From NCBI GenBank assembly GCA_045105235.1, contig JBGCDH010000032.1:186001-250000 (forward strand): a stretch of DNA of 64,000 nucleotides, in the 5' to 3' direction. The DNA is from GCA-2684655 sp045105235 (GTDB taxonomy: Bacteria > Planctomycetota > UBA1135 > UBA2386). Positions 1 through 8,609 of the stretch are shown in pieces (positions within the stretch are counted from its first letter, which is position 1; the number at the start of each line of letters is the position of its first letter). The position numbers and the translations under genes were made by a program. The notes under the pieces are model-generated. The model did not search any database and was not told where the DNA came from. It saw only the letters and a list, made by a program, of their open reading frames with translations.

Positions 1-107
1 GGCGCGATCTCGCCACTGCCGCCCGCCGAAGCCTCCGGCGTCCGGAAGCGCCGTCCGAGCGAGTCGGTCGGCAGGCGCTGGATCGGGATATCGGGCAGGT
101 CGCTCAT
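1..107 (-). CDS. 5' end of an unknown gene, cut by the window edge
   Basis: An ATG at 107 on the minus strand opens a frame reading MSDLPDIPIQRLPTDSLGRR and continues without a stop to the window edge, so only about 35 N-terminal residues are visible. They are polar, with a Gly/Ser/Ala-rich stretch and no signal peptide or recognisable domain. The gene is divergent from the pilT-type gene and separated from it by about 190 bp. I do not recognise it; it is reported because the frame is open and its start codon is well placed relative to its neighbour. Confidence 0.45.
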   Translation of the reverse strand, partial: MSDLPDIPIQRLPTDSLGRRFRTPEASAGGSGEIA

Positions 108-296
108 CGGTTGCTTCTTATCGACATCGGACCACGCCCGAAGAGAGTACTCCAGGCCGCGCTTGGCTCCGGCCGTGGCTGTCCCGTCTTGAGTCTGGGG
201 CTTGCACGCCCGTCAAGCGTCATCGCCAGGCCGCCGATGTCGGCTCGGGGATCGGGGAGTCGGCATCCGGGAGAGGAGCCAGGAGAGGGGATTGGC

Positions 297-1625
297 GTGA
301 CGTTACAGATCGACGAATTGCTGCGTTCTATGGTTGAGAAGGGCGCTTCGGACCTGCACATCAAGGCCGGTAGTGCACCTGGCTTCCGCATCGATGGGGA
401 GGTCGAACCGCAGTCCCATCTCGGACAGCTGTCGCCGGACGACACTGCCGAATTGGCCCGTCAGCTGATGTCGCCGGAGCAGTGGGAGCGTTTCCTTAAC
501 GAAAAAGACATCGACTTTTCACACGCGGTTCCGGACTGCGCCCGCTTCCGCGTCAACGCGTTGCACCAGCGCAACTCGGCGGGCATTGTCGTCCGGCAAA
601 TCCCCGATGAGATCCCCGATGCGAAGAAGCTCGGCCTGCCCAAGGTATGCCTAGATCTGTCGCTGAAGCCGCGCGGTTTGGTGCTCGTGACGGGGCCGAC
701 AGGCTCGGGTAAGTCGACGTCGCTGGCGGCGATGATTGACTACATCAACCAAAACGAAGCCGGTCACATCCTTACCATGGAAGACCCGCTGGAGTTCGTG
801 CACCGGGACAAGCAGTGCTACGTGACCCAGCGACAGATCGGTCAGGACTGCAGTTCCTTCCGGGAGGGTCTGCGGCGGGCGCTGCGCCAGGATCCGGACG
901 TCATCTTGATTGGCGAAATGCGTGACCTGGAGACCATCTCGATGGCGATTACGGCCGCAGAGACCGGGCACCTCGTATTTGGCACGCTGCACACGACAAG
1001 TGCGGTTTCGACCGTGGACCGGATCATTGATGTGTTTCCGACCGACGCGCAGCAGCAGGTTCGCGTGCAGATGGCCACGACGCTGCAGGGCGTGATTTCG
1101 CAGACGCTCGTGCCAAAGGTCGGCGGCGGTCGCGTGGCCGCACGTGAGATCCTGGTCGGCACCGATGCCGTCAAGTCGCTGATCCGCGAAGGCAAGTCGT
1201 CGCAGCTCTTGAACCTGATGCAGACGGGGCGACAGCACGGCATGGTCACGCTCGAAGACGAGCTGCTGAAAGCGTATGGCGAGGGCCTGATCAGCGGCGA
1301 TGACGCGATTGCCAAGGCCAACCGGCCCGACGACGTGAGGCGGCGCCTCGGCGAAGTGACGCCCAACAAGGCCGTCTCGGGTCTCGACACGATGGGAGTC
1401 GGGGCTGGCAGCAAGCCGAAGCGCGATCTGGTGGCCGGCGGCATGGGGGCACTCGGCTCGGGCGATATGATTGGGCTTGGGCCGCAGGCGGCCGGCGGCG
1501 GCGGGGGCGAGGGCGGCGGCGGCGGCGGCGGCGCTCGACCCGTGCGCAAGAGCGGTGTGGTCGGAGGTAGCAAAGCGAGCAGCAAGCCCAGCGGCTTGAA
1601 GATGCGCTTTGGTAAAGGGCGCTGA
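297..1625 (+). CDS. pilT: PilT-type twitching motility ATPase (GspE/PilT secretion ATPase)
   Basis: Cytoplasmic hexameric ATPase that powers type IV pilus retraction in the PilT family. From the chosen start the 442-residue protein has the family N-terminus (LLRSMVEKGASDLHIKAG), Walker A GPTGSGKST near residue 135, an Asp box (MEDPLEF), Walker B (DVILIGEMRD) near 205 and a His box (TGHLVFGTLHTTSA) near 228. The frame is open from ATG 111, but the GTG at 297 is preferred because AGGAG-type ribosome binding sequence lies just upstream and the family N-terminus begins there. The C-terminus beyond residue 370 is unusual: a Gly-rich run near 400-412 followed by a basic tail ending RFGKGR, which ordinary PilT lacks. 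No other pilus gene lies in the window. Family assignment is firm; the role of the tail is unknown. Confidence 0.93.
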   Translation: MTLQIDELLRSMVEKGASDLHIKAGSAPGFRIDGEVEPQSHLGQLSPDDTAELARQLMSPEQWERFLNEKDIDFSHAVPDCARFRVNALHQRNSAGIVVRQIPDEIPDAKKLGLPKVCLDLSLKPRGLVLVTGPTGSGKSTSLAAMIDYINQNEAGHILTMEDPLEFVHRDKQCYVTQRQIGQDCSSFREGLRRALRQDPDVILIGEMRDLETISMAITAAETGHLVFGTLHTTSAVSTVDRIIDVFPTDAQQQVRVQMATTLQGVISQTLVPKVGGGRVAAREILVGTDAVKSLIREGKSSQLLNLMQTGRQHGMVTLEDELLKAYGEGLISGDDAIAKANRPDDVRRRLGEVTPNKAVSGLDTMGVGAGSKPKRDLVAGGMGALGSGDMIGLGPQAAGGGGGEGGGGGGGARPVRKSGVVGGSKASSKPSGLKMRFGKGR

Positions 1626-1702
1626 CGCTCCGCAAAGCCCGTTGCCAACGGTGCAAAAAAGCGGCATCGCTCGGGCGTGCATCTTCGTAAGTTGCTTGCC
1701 CT

Positions 1703-3904
1703 ATGTCGCTCCCGCCACTCGCCCGCTTGCTGGTCTCCTTTGCGTTGGCCTGCGGGCTCGTGGCGCAGGATGGCGGGCGTCGAGTGTGTCAAATTGGCAC
1801 GATCGATGCGGCCGACGCCCCGAGGCTCGACGGCATCCTGACGGATGACTGCTGGCGCGACGCGCCGGAGATTGGCGAGCTGGTCATGGTCGAGCCGTGG
1901 GTCGGCCGCAAGCCCGATTCCCGCACCGTGATCAAGCTGCTGCATGACCGCAGCAACCTCTACGTGTCGATCTGGTGTGAGCAGGACCCCGAGTCGGTTC
2001 GCGACAGCCAGCGGGTCCGCGATGCGCGGCTCGATCCCGACGACCGGGTCGAGCTGATGTTTGATTCGTTCGACAACCGGCGCACGGCGTACTTCTTCCA
2101 GATCAGTCCCGGCGGCTCCATCGGCGATGCGCTCGTCTCGGCCAACGGCACCCGCTTCAACAAGCCGTGGGACGCGTTGTGGTGGGGCGAAGCGCGCCGC
2201 ACCGACGACGGGTGGGCGGCTGAGCTTGAGATCCCGTTCCGCAGCATCCCGCGCCTGAAAGGTGCGCGGTCGTGGGGTTTCAACTGCAAGCGCTACGTTC
2301 GCGACCGCAACGAAGAGTACCAGTGGGACAATCCGAGCCAGTCGGTGCCGTTCTTTCGCATCAGTGAGTTTGGCCGGATTGACGGTTTCGGCGAGATCGA
2401 TGGCGGCATCGGGCTCGAGTTTGTGCCCTACATCACGGCGAACTTTCAGCGTGATCGGCTTGGCACCGGCGTGGATGGCGATGATTGGGACTTCGATCCA
2501 GACGCCGGCGGTGAGATCTACTACCGCGTGTCGCCGTCGATCACGCTCGCGACGACGGTGCTGACCGATTTTGCGCAGACCGAGAACGACGGCCGACAGA
2601 TCAACCTCAACCGCTTCCCGCTCTTCTTTCCGGAGAAGCGCGACTTCTTCTTGGATGGCGAGAGCTACTACACGTTCGGCTCGCAGTTCGCCGGCGGCAC
2701 GCGCTTTCTGCCGTACTTTACGCGGCGCATCGGCCTCGATTCGGGCACTCCCGTGCCGATTCTTTGGGGGATGAAGCTGCAGGGCGAAGCGGGACCGTTT
2801 GAGCTCGGGTTGATCAACGTGCAGGTTGACGGCAGCGCGGCAACAAACGAAGAGAACCTCGCCGTCGGGCGCGTCAAATACGCGCTCGGCGACCAGAGCT
2901 ACATCGGCATCGTGGGCACCAACGGCGATCCGACCAGCGGCGGCACCAACAGCGTCTTCGGCGTCGACTTCTACCACCGCTTCCCCGAGTTCGTTGGTGA
3001 CATGGATCTGCAGGTCAACATCGATGCGCTGGTTTCGACTGGCGATGCCGGCGATGACGAAGGCGAGAGCTTCGGCATAGATCTCGCCGCGCAGGGGCAA
3101 GAATGGGAAGTGCAGATGGGCACGCGCTGGGTGTCCGACGACTTTCGGCCAGCGCTCGGTTTCGTCTCACGACGCGGCATCCGCCAGTCGCAGGCTTCGG
3201 TCTCGTACCGGCCGCGTGTTGCCGAAGGCAGCGCGATCCGCCGTTATCTGTTTGCCATTGAGCTGTCGCGTGCCGAGCGATGGGACGGAGAGCCGCAGCA
3301 GGTTGAATTCGAGCTCGATGACCTCGGCGTTGAGTTCCAGAACGGCGACCGTCTGGTGGCGTTCGCGACGCGGCGTTTCGACCGTGTCTTCAACGAGTTT
3401 CAGCTGTTCCAGCGCGACGGCGAGCAGCCGCGCGGGACGGTGCGGGCTGGCGACTACTGGAACACGCGCAGCGGTGTCAGCTACCGGGCCAATGAAGGGC
3501 GCGACGTCAGCGGCAGGGTATCGCTGTCGACCGGGGACTTCTTTGGTGGCAGCAGCGACTCGGTCTCGGTCTCGGCCGATTGGCGCACGTCGCCTCTTCT
3601 GCAGGTGGGCGGTGAGTTCCGCACGGCGCGCATCGACCTGGAGCAGGACGGAGCGTTCACCACCGAGATCGCATCGGCGACGCTGGACCTGTTCTTCGAC
3701 TCGACGCTGAGTCTGCGCAATCTGCTGCAGTACGACAACGAGTCCAACGCGATCGGCTGGCAAAGCCGGCTGCGCTGGATCTACGAGCCCGGCTGCGACT
3801 TCTTTCTGGTCTTTGGCTCCAACTGGCAGCGAACGGTGGACGAATCGATCGTCCCGACGCAGCAAGCGGTCAACTTCAAGATTGCGCACACGATTCGGTT
3901 CTGA
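1703..3904 (+). CDS. CBM9-like / DUF5916 outer-membrane protein
   Basis: A 733-residue secreted protein. An N-terminal signal peptide (about residues 1-21, ending LVAQ) is followed by a carbohydrate-binding family 9-like domain (about 35-225, with motifs ILTDDCWRDAPEI and VELMFDSFDNRRTAYFF) and a long C-terminal DUF5916 region. That region carries the family hallmark RFPLFFPEKRDFFLDGE and many alternating polar/hydrophobic strands, and ends in IRF, typical of a beta-barrel inserted by the BAM machinery. In related bacteria such proteins are outer-membrane proteins of unknown substrate. It stands alone, 77 bp after the pilT-type gene. Family call is confident; transport or binding function is inference. 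Confidence 0.87.
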   Translation: MSLPPLARLLVSFALACGLVAQDGGRRVCQIGTIDAADAPRLDGILTDDCWRDAPEIGELVMVEPWVGRKPDSRTVIKLLHDRSNLYVSIWCEQDPESVRDSQRVRDARLDPDDRVELMFDSFDNRRTAYFFQISPGGSIGDALVSANGTRFNKPWDALWWGEARRTDDGWAAELEIPFRSIPRLKGARSWGFNCKRYVRDRNEEYQWDNPSQSVPFFRISEFGRIDGFGEIDGGIGLEFVPYITANFQRDRLGTGVDGDDWDFDPDAGGEIYYRVSPSITLATTVLTDFAQTENDGRQINLNRFPLFFPEKRDFFLDGESYYTFGSQFAGGTRFLPYFTRRIGLDSGTPVPILWGMKLQGEAGPFELGLINVQVDGSAATNEENLAVGRVKYALGDQSYIGIVGTNGDPTSGGTNSVFGVDFYHRFPEFVGDMDLQVNIDALVSTGDAGDDEGESFGIDLAAQGQEWEVQMGTRWVSDDFRPALGFVSRRGIRQSQASVSYRPRVAEGSAIRRYLFAIELSRAERWDGEPQQVEFELDDLGVEFQNGDRLVAFATRRFDRVFNEFQLFQRDGEQPRGTVRAGDYWNTRSGVSYRANEGRDVSGRVSLSTGDFFGGSSDSVSVSADWRTSPLLQVGGEFRTARIDLEQDGAFTTEIASATLDLFFDSTLSLRNLLQYDNESNAIGWQSRLRWIYEPGCDFFLVFGSNWQRTVDESIVPTQQAVNFKIAHTIRF

Positions 3905-4152
3905 GCCCTTGCCCGGTTTGGCTTCCTGGCGGCTGGGGGCGCGCTCGTCCAGGCCGTCCTTGGCAAGGGCGATTCCGTGATCGACGAAGGGTAGTGCGTT
4001 GCCTTGGCCTGCAGCTGTGCTATGCCCCGCAGGCAGTTATCGCCCGCTAGGTGCCGTCACGGCGCGGCGCAAGCCGCTAGACTGTTTTCGAAAGATGCCG
4101 GGCGAGGTCGCAGCCCACAAACGCCCCACCAGACCGAGCCAAGCAAGACGTC

Positions 4153-5199
4153 ATGCGCACCCTTCTCACCACCTGTTTGTTTGCGGCCGCTGTCGGCGCG
4201 CAGACGCTCGTCACCGTTCCCGACGCTCCTTCGATCCAAAATCAGGTCCAGCCGATGGCCCAGGGCGTGGGGCGCTACCAGCAGTGGTACAACCCGCAAT
4301 CGCCCGGCTTTGCTGCGATCACGGAGCCGATGCGGATCCAGGAGATCCAGTTCTTGGCCGGGACGGGCAATGGGGCGGCGCCGCAGCCAGCCAGCGCCAC
4401 CGTCGAAGTGTTGATAGGCCACGGCAAGGGCAGCTTCTTTGGCATCTTCGACAACAACTGGGACGAGCCGCCGGTGACGGTCGTGGCGACGAGCGTGCAG
4501 AACATCACGGCAAACCCGGTCGGGGCGCCGGCGATGACGCTGCCGTTCAGCACGTTTTTCACGTGGGACAACGTTCGGCCGATCGTGGTCGAGGTCCGCG
4601 TCTACGGCAACAACCAGGGCAACGGCCCCTTCCCGTTCCAGTTTGCCGGCACGACCCTCGCCAACGGCCAGACGCGCCGCTGCTACGCGGCCAACAATGT
4701 CGGGGCCACCTCGGGATCGGTGACGGCGGATTCCGGCCTCATCACCATCTTCAACGCGCGGCCGGGCATCATGCTTCCGTTCGGCGATGGCTGCCCAGGC
4801 GAAGGCAACGTCGTGCCGCAGAACAGCGCCAACGAGATTGCCTCGCCGGCCATCACCTGGACCCACAACCTGACCGCTGCGGCATCGCAGCGCACCGCGT
4901 TTTGGGTCATTGGCGATACGCGAACCGCGCCGTTCCCCGTCGATTTGGCCGCTCTGCTTGGCGCGGGTTCTTCGCCGTGCAATCTGCTGACAAACCCTGC
5001 CAATGCGATTCCGGTCGTGACCGTCGGCGGCGGCGCCGGCTCTGGCGTTGCGACCCTGCCCGTCCAACTTCCGCCGACAACGGGCTACGTTGGGCTCTCG
5101 ATCTACACGCAGTGGGTCGTTTTTGACCCGCTCTCGATCAGTGGCCTAGTGTCGGTTTCGCCGGGACTCTGGACGATCGTTGCGCCGCTCGGCGGCTGA
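4153..5199 (+). CDS. secreted protein of unknown function
   Basis: A 348-residue protein with a short signal peptide (MRTLLTTCLFAAAVGAQ, probable cleavage after GAQ). The mature part looks all-beta, with no catalytic motif that I recognise. The C-terminal segment (GLSIYTQWVVFDP followed by a short strand) resembles C-terminal beta modules that recur in secreted planctomycete proteins, and a similar segment ends the arylsulfotransferase at 37646-39277. A Cys within FGDGCPGEG near residue 216 may form a disulfide with the Cys near residue 276. It is not clearly in an operon. The 248 bp upstream hold no recognised gene. Confidence 0.75.
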   Translation: MRTLLTTCLFAAAVGAQTLVTVPDAPSIQNQVQPMAQGVGRYQQWYNPQSPGFAAITEPMRIQEIQFLAGTGNGAAPQPASATVEVLIGHGKGSFFGIFDNNWDEPPVTVVATSVQNITANPVGAPAMTLPFSTFFTWDNVRPIVVEVRVYGNNQGNGPFPFQFAGTTLANGQTRRCYAANNVGATSGSVTADSGLITIFNARPGIMLPFGDGCPGEGNVVPQNSANEIASPAITWTHNLTAAASQRTAFWVIGDTRTAPFPVDLAALLGAGSSPCNLLTNPANAIPVVTVGGGAGSGVATLPVQLPPTTGYVGLSIYTQWVVFDPLSISGLVSVSPGLWTIVAPLGG

Positions 5200-5365
5200 G
5201 CGGTGATCCGCCGCAGGTCCTTGCCCGTATACGGCTTGCGTCATTGTGGCGCGTCGCTGCGAGCGCCCGCGCCGGGGCTGTTGCGCGAGGGCGACGGCCC
5301 CTTTGCCTTCGCTTCACCGCAGCAGGCACTTTGCCCGATCGCCGAGAAATCGCGAAGCTTTCTCT

Positions 5366-5401
5366 ACTACCAGAGTAGTTGTGTCCGACTACTAAGGTAG
5401 T
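5366..5401. promoter_or_regulatory. twin BlaI-type operators upstream of the blaI-family gene
   Basis: Two copies of the dyad ACTAC-N4-GTAGT lie at 5366-5379 (spacer CAGA) and 5388-5401 (spacer TAAG). Their starts are 22 bp apart, about two helical turns, and the second ends 9 bp before the ATG of the repressor gene. ACTAC/GTAGT dyads with a short spacer match the known operator form of BlaI/MecI-family repressors. Position and symmetry indicate autoregulation of the blaI-blaR-type operon; this is inferred, not shown. Confidence 0.8.
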
Positions 5402-5410
5402 AGAGGACAC

Positions 5411-5818
5411 ATGAGCGGACCAAAAAATCTCGGCGACCTGCAGCTAGCCATCCTGCGGGTTCTTTGGGAGCGCGGCGAAGCGCCCGTCGCAAAGGTGCAC
5501 GAAGCGCTGCGTGAGCGCGCGCTCGCGCTGACCACCATCGCGACGATGCTGCGCAAGATGGAGGAGAAGGCGCTGGTGACGCACCGCGAGCAGGGGCGTC
5601 AGTTCCTCTACCGCGCGGCGATCGCTCCCGAGCTCGTCCAGAAGAACCTCGTTGGCGATCTCGTCACGCGCCTGTTCGACGGCGATCCACTGGAGCTGGT
5701 CAACCACCTGCTGCGCGCGGGCGATATCGAGCTCGCAGAACTCGAAGACCTGCGCGGCAAGATTGCGCGCGCCGAGCGCGAAGACGCTGCCGGCGATGCC
5801 GACGGAGGTCCGCGATGA
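5411..5818 (+). CDS. blaI: BlaI/MecI/CopY-family transcriptional repressor
   Basis: A 135-residue winged-helix repressor, close to the family's usual length. The N-terminal DNA-binding domain (about 1-75) shows the family pattern LGDLQLAILRVLWERGEAPV, TTIATMLRKMEEKALV and HREQGRQFLYRA; the C-terminal helical part (80-135) would dimerise. Family members bind TACTAC/GTAGTA-like dyads, and two such sites lie immediately upstream. The stop overlaps the start of the M56 peptidase gene by 4 bp (ATGA), a strong sign of translational coupling. The likely job is repression of the operon until the membrane peptidase cleaves it. No beta-lactamase gene is nearby, so the symbol denotes the family, not antibiotic resistance. 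Confidence 0.92.
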   Translation: MSGPKNLGDLQLAILRVLWERGEAPVAKVHEALRERALALTTIATMLRKMEEKALVTHREQGRQFLYRAAIAPELVQKNLVGDLVTRLFDGDPLELVNHLLRAGDIELAELEDLRGKIARAEREDAAGDADGGPR

Positions 5819-7134
5819 TCGGGGCAGCACCCATGGACGTGGTCGCTTCGCTCGACCGCCTGGCCGCGCCGGTGATCGACTGGCTCGGCACGTATGCGCT
5901 GCACGCGACGATTGCGCTTGCGGTGACGCTATTGGTGACGCGCGTCCTTGGCCGGCGCCGCCTGATGCTGCAAGACGTGCTGCTGCGGCAGTCGCTGTGG
6001 CTGCCGATCGTCAGCGCGAGCCTGCAGGTCGCCCTGGCGGGCTCGCCGTTTTCGATGTCGGTGGCGGCGCCAGAGTTGAGCTTGGCTGAGTTGGGGCAGA
6101 TGCTCGAAGTGGCAGAAGCCCAAGCGGCTCCCGCCGCGGGCGAGGACGTCAGCCGGATGGCGACGTGGCCGTGGTTCGCGATAGGCCTCGGAGTAGCGTT
6201 GGTCATGGCCCTTTGGGGCGTGGCAAGCCTGATGCGAAGCTGGCTGCGGCTGCGCCGCTTGCTGGCGGACCGGACTCCGGAAACGGACGCGCGCCTGCTC
6301 TCCAACGCTGCCGAGCTTGCGGCGCGGCTCGGCCTGCGCCAGTCGCCGAGCATCAGCCGTTCGGAGGAGCTGGCAACGCCGATTGCCTTTGGCTTCCTGC
6401 GTCCGGAGATCTGCCTTCCGGCTCGCGCCGCGATGCTGGATGACTCGTCGCTACGCGCCATGCTCGGCCACGAGTTGGCCCACCTGCGCCGGGCGGACTC
6501 GATCTGGATGTGGTTTGCCGCCTGGCTGCAGGCGCTGTGCCCCTGGCAGCTGCTGCTGGTGCCGGCACGTCGTCAGTGGACGCGTGTTGTTGAACTCCGC
6601 TGCGATGCCGAAGCGGCCCGCCACACCAGCCGAACCGCCGTCGCCCGCTGTCTCGTCGAGGTCGCGCAGTGGCTCAAGCCGTTGGATGCCGGTGGCGGCG
6701 CGCAGGCCCCGGCCGCCATGGCCATGCACATGGCGGCTCGTCCGTCGGCGCTGCGCGAGCGCGTCGAGGCCGCACTCGAGAGCGCGCGTCCATCCGCGAT
6801 GCGTGGTATCGCCCGCGGCGGCCTGTGCGTCGTTTCGCTGGCTGCCATGACCGTCGCGGCGCCCGGGGTGGGCGTGAGCGCCGCAGAGCAGCGCGGCGAG
6901 GCCCCTGCTCTGGCGCGCGAAACCGGTTCGTGGCGTGCCCGGCTGCTGCCTTTCGTCGAGCAGCTGAATCGCGAGTACGACGCCACGGTGCAACTGGCCC
7001 AAAGGCTGCGTGCGCAGCTGTTGGGTGCGCGCACCGATGACTCGACCACAGCCCGGCTCGCAGAGTTGGACCGACGCCTGCAATCCCTTTCCCGGCTCAA
7101 GCAGCGGCTCAAAGCACTGCTAGGCCGCATTTGA
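5815..7134 (+). CDS. BlaR1-type M56 membrane metallopeptidase
   Basis: A 439-residue integral membrane zinc peptidase. Membrane segments are visible near residues 28-45, 60-77, 118-140 and 231-250, with another near 330-350. The zinc site is HELAH at 219-223, with the downstream ELRCDAEAA motif at 260-268 supplying the third ligand, as in family M56. Known BlaR1/MecR1 proteins cleave the BlaI partner after sensing a signal. Here the region after the last membrane segment is short (about 90 residues, with a predicted coiled coil ending LKALLGRI) and there is no penicillin-binding sensor domain, so the stimulus is probably not a beta-lactam. Coupled to the repressor gene by a 4-bp overlap. Confidence 0.9.
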   Translation: MIGAAPMDVVASLDRLAAPVIDWLGTYALHATIALAVTLLVTRVLGRRRLMLQDVLLRQSLWLPIVSASLQVALAGSPFSMSVAAPELSLAELGQMLEVAEAQAAPAAGEDVSRMATWPWFAIGLGVALVMALWGVASLMRSWLRLRRLLADRTPETDARLLSNAAELAARLGLRQSPSISRSEELATPIAFGFLRPEICLPARAAMLDDSSLRAMLGHELAHLRRADSIWMWFAAWLQALCPWQLLLVPARRQWTRVVELRCDAEAARHTSRTAVARCLVEVAQWLKPLDAGGGAQAPAAMAMHMAARPSALRERVEAALESARPSAMRGIARGGLCVVSLAAMTVAAPGVGVSAAEQRGEAPALARETGSWRARLLPFVEQLNREYDATVQLAQRLRAQLLGARTDDSTTARLAELDRRLQSLSRLKQRLKALLGRI

Positions 7135-7192
7135 TACCGAGCTGCTGTCGCAGCCCAAACCCATCCATCGTTCCCGTCTCCAGGAGGAAGCT

Positions 7193-8554
7193 ATGACCCC
7201 AAGACTGATTTCATTCGCCGCTCTGGCGTTTGCCCCGATCGTGACCGTCGCTGCGCAAGAGCGTGAGCCGGTCGAAGTTGTCGTCGAAACGCGTGGCGAA
7301 GAGGCTCGTTCTGTTGCCGGCAAGGTTCGCGCTGAGCGCGTGCGCGAAGTGCGCGCCCTTGTCGACAAGGCCTCGAAAAGCGGGGGCATGGAGGCGCTCG
7401 ATTCCGAGGAGCGAAGTTCGTTGCGTCGATGGGTGCGCGGTTCTGTTGGCGACGGAGCCACTAGAGCGATTCGTGAGATTGCCGCTCCTGTGCGCGTTCG
7501 GGCTAGCTCCCTCAACAGCCGCGCACGACCGCTTGCGATTGTTGTCGACGACGAGCAGGACCCTCAGGGCAAGGCTGACAAGCAAAAGAGTAAGGACAAG
7601 CAAAAGGCCAAGAACAAGAAGAAGTCCAAGGACAAGCAGAAGAGCAAGCGCAAGGCCGTAGAGAAGCTCGACAAGCTGCGTCTTCGCTACGAGAAGGCCA
7701 AGAAGGCCTACATGAAGGCGGAGAAGGCGCTGAAGAGCGACAGCGACGTCGATGCGTTTACGTTTTACACGCCTGGCAAGGTCTACTACGGGACGCTGCA
7801 GGGCGGCAAGGTTCTCGACGCCAAGGGCCACGAAGTAGGGCGCGGTGAGGAGGCTCATGAAGAAGATGTCGAGCTCGAACTCCGCACGACGTCCAAGGCG
7901 CCGGGCGGGTTCCGTTTTCGCTCCGGAAGCGAAGGCGATCGCAAGGGCCGTCGGGTCTTCGAGTTTCGTGAAGAGGCAAAGCCCCGGGGGCGGTGGATCA
8001 TCGAGACCACTGAGGATGGCAATGGCGACAAGGCGCTCGTTCGAGAGCGCGCGCGCAAGGACCGTTTCGTCCGGGGGCTGACCGTCACAGGGCGCGCCGG
8101 GGACGGAGCTCGACTGCGTGGTCTCGCCGAGTCGAGGGCGCGTGAGGTAGCCGAGAAGGCCGAGGCCATTCGGGTTCGGCTGATGCCGGACGGTGAGGCG
8201 AGTTCTGGCGAAAGCGAAGAGGTCGAGGTCTACGAGGTTCGCGGTCGTGTCGGGGAGCGCGAGGGCCACGAGGGCCACACGTACCGCGCCTCGGTCGAGG
8301 TTCACGAAAGCCACGGCGAAGGCCATCACGAAGGCCATCACGAAGAGGATGCCGAACTGCGCGCTCTGATCGGTCAGATGCGTGCCGAGCTGCGTGCGTT
8401 GCGTGAGATGGTCACGGCCATCCGTGCCGAGATGCGCTCCGGTCGCGCGCAGCCGCGCCCAGGGCGCGGCGCAACGACGACCCGTAGATCTTCAAGGGCC
8501 GAAGGCCAGCGACGCCGAGTTTCGCGCTCGGGACGCGGTCGCAACGACCGCTAG
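7193..8554 (+). CDS. secreted, highly charged Lys/Arg- and His-rich protein
   Basis: A 453-residue protein of unknown function, 58 bp after the M56 gene and preceded by a strong ribosome binding site (AGGAGG about 7 nt before the ATG). A signal peptide spans about residues 1-22 (ends TVAAQ). Residues about 120-185 are a very Lys-rich coiled-coil-like segment built from repeats such as KDKQKSK. The middle is Arg/Glu-rich with some beta character, and near residue 350 there is a His/Glu/Gly cluster (HEGH, HESHGEGHHEGHHEED) partly encoded by a tandem 12-bp repeat. The end is Arg/Ser-rich. It is probably the effector of the operon and might bind metal or polyanion; both are inferences from composition. 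Confidence 0.75.
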   Translation: MTPRLISFAALAFAPIVTVAAQEREPVEVVVETRGEEARSVAGKVRAERVREVRALVDKASKSGGMEALDSEERSSLRRWVRGSVGDGATRAIREIAAPVRVRASSLNSRARPLAIVVDDEQDPQGKADKQKSKDKQKAKNKKKSKDKQKSKRKAVEKLDKLRLRYEKAKKAYMKAEKALKSDSDVDAFTFYTPGKVYYGTLQGGKVLDAKGHEVGRGEEAHEEDVELELRTTSKAPGGFRFRSGSEGDRKGRRVFEFREEAKPRGRWIIETTEDGNGDKALVRERARKDRFVRGLTVTGRAGDGARLRGLAESRAREVAEKAEAIRVRLMPDGEASSGESEEVEVYEVRGRVGEREGHEGHTYRASVEVHESHGEGHHEGHHEEDAELRALIGQMRAELRALREMVTAIRAEMRSGRAQPRPGRGATTTRRSSRAEGQRRRVSRSGRGRNDR

Positions 8555-8564
8555 TCCGTTCGAT

Positions 8565-8590
8565 CGCGGGCTGCCGTTTGGCGGCCCGCG
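8565..8590. terminator. hairpin between convergent genes
   Basis: A perfect or G-U-containing 11-bp stem (CGCGGGCTGCC with GGCGGCCCGCG) closing a GTTT loop lies between the stop of the Lys/His-rich protein gene and the convergent TPR gene. It could terminate both transcripts. There is no T-run, so it is a candidate only. Confidence 0.5.
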
Positions 8591-8609
8591 GCGGCCGCGG
8601 CGATCGAGA

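Noticed and set aside
842..3100. 752-codon minus-strand open frame across pilT and the DUF5916 gene
   Set aside because: It is antisense to two well-supported genes, has His/Arg/Ala/Pro-rich composition typical of shadow frames in GC-rich DNA, and shows no domain.
5411..7134. Beta-lactam resistance operon
   Set aside because: The peptidase has no penicillin-binding sensor domain and no beta-lactamase or PBP2a-like gene is nearby; only the regulatory family is supported.
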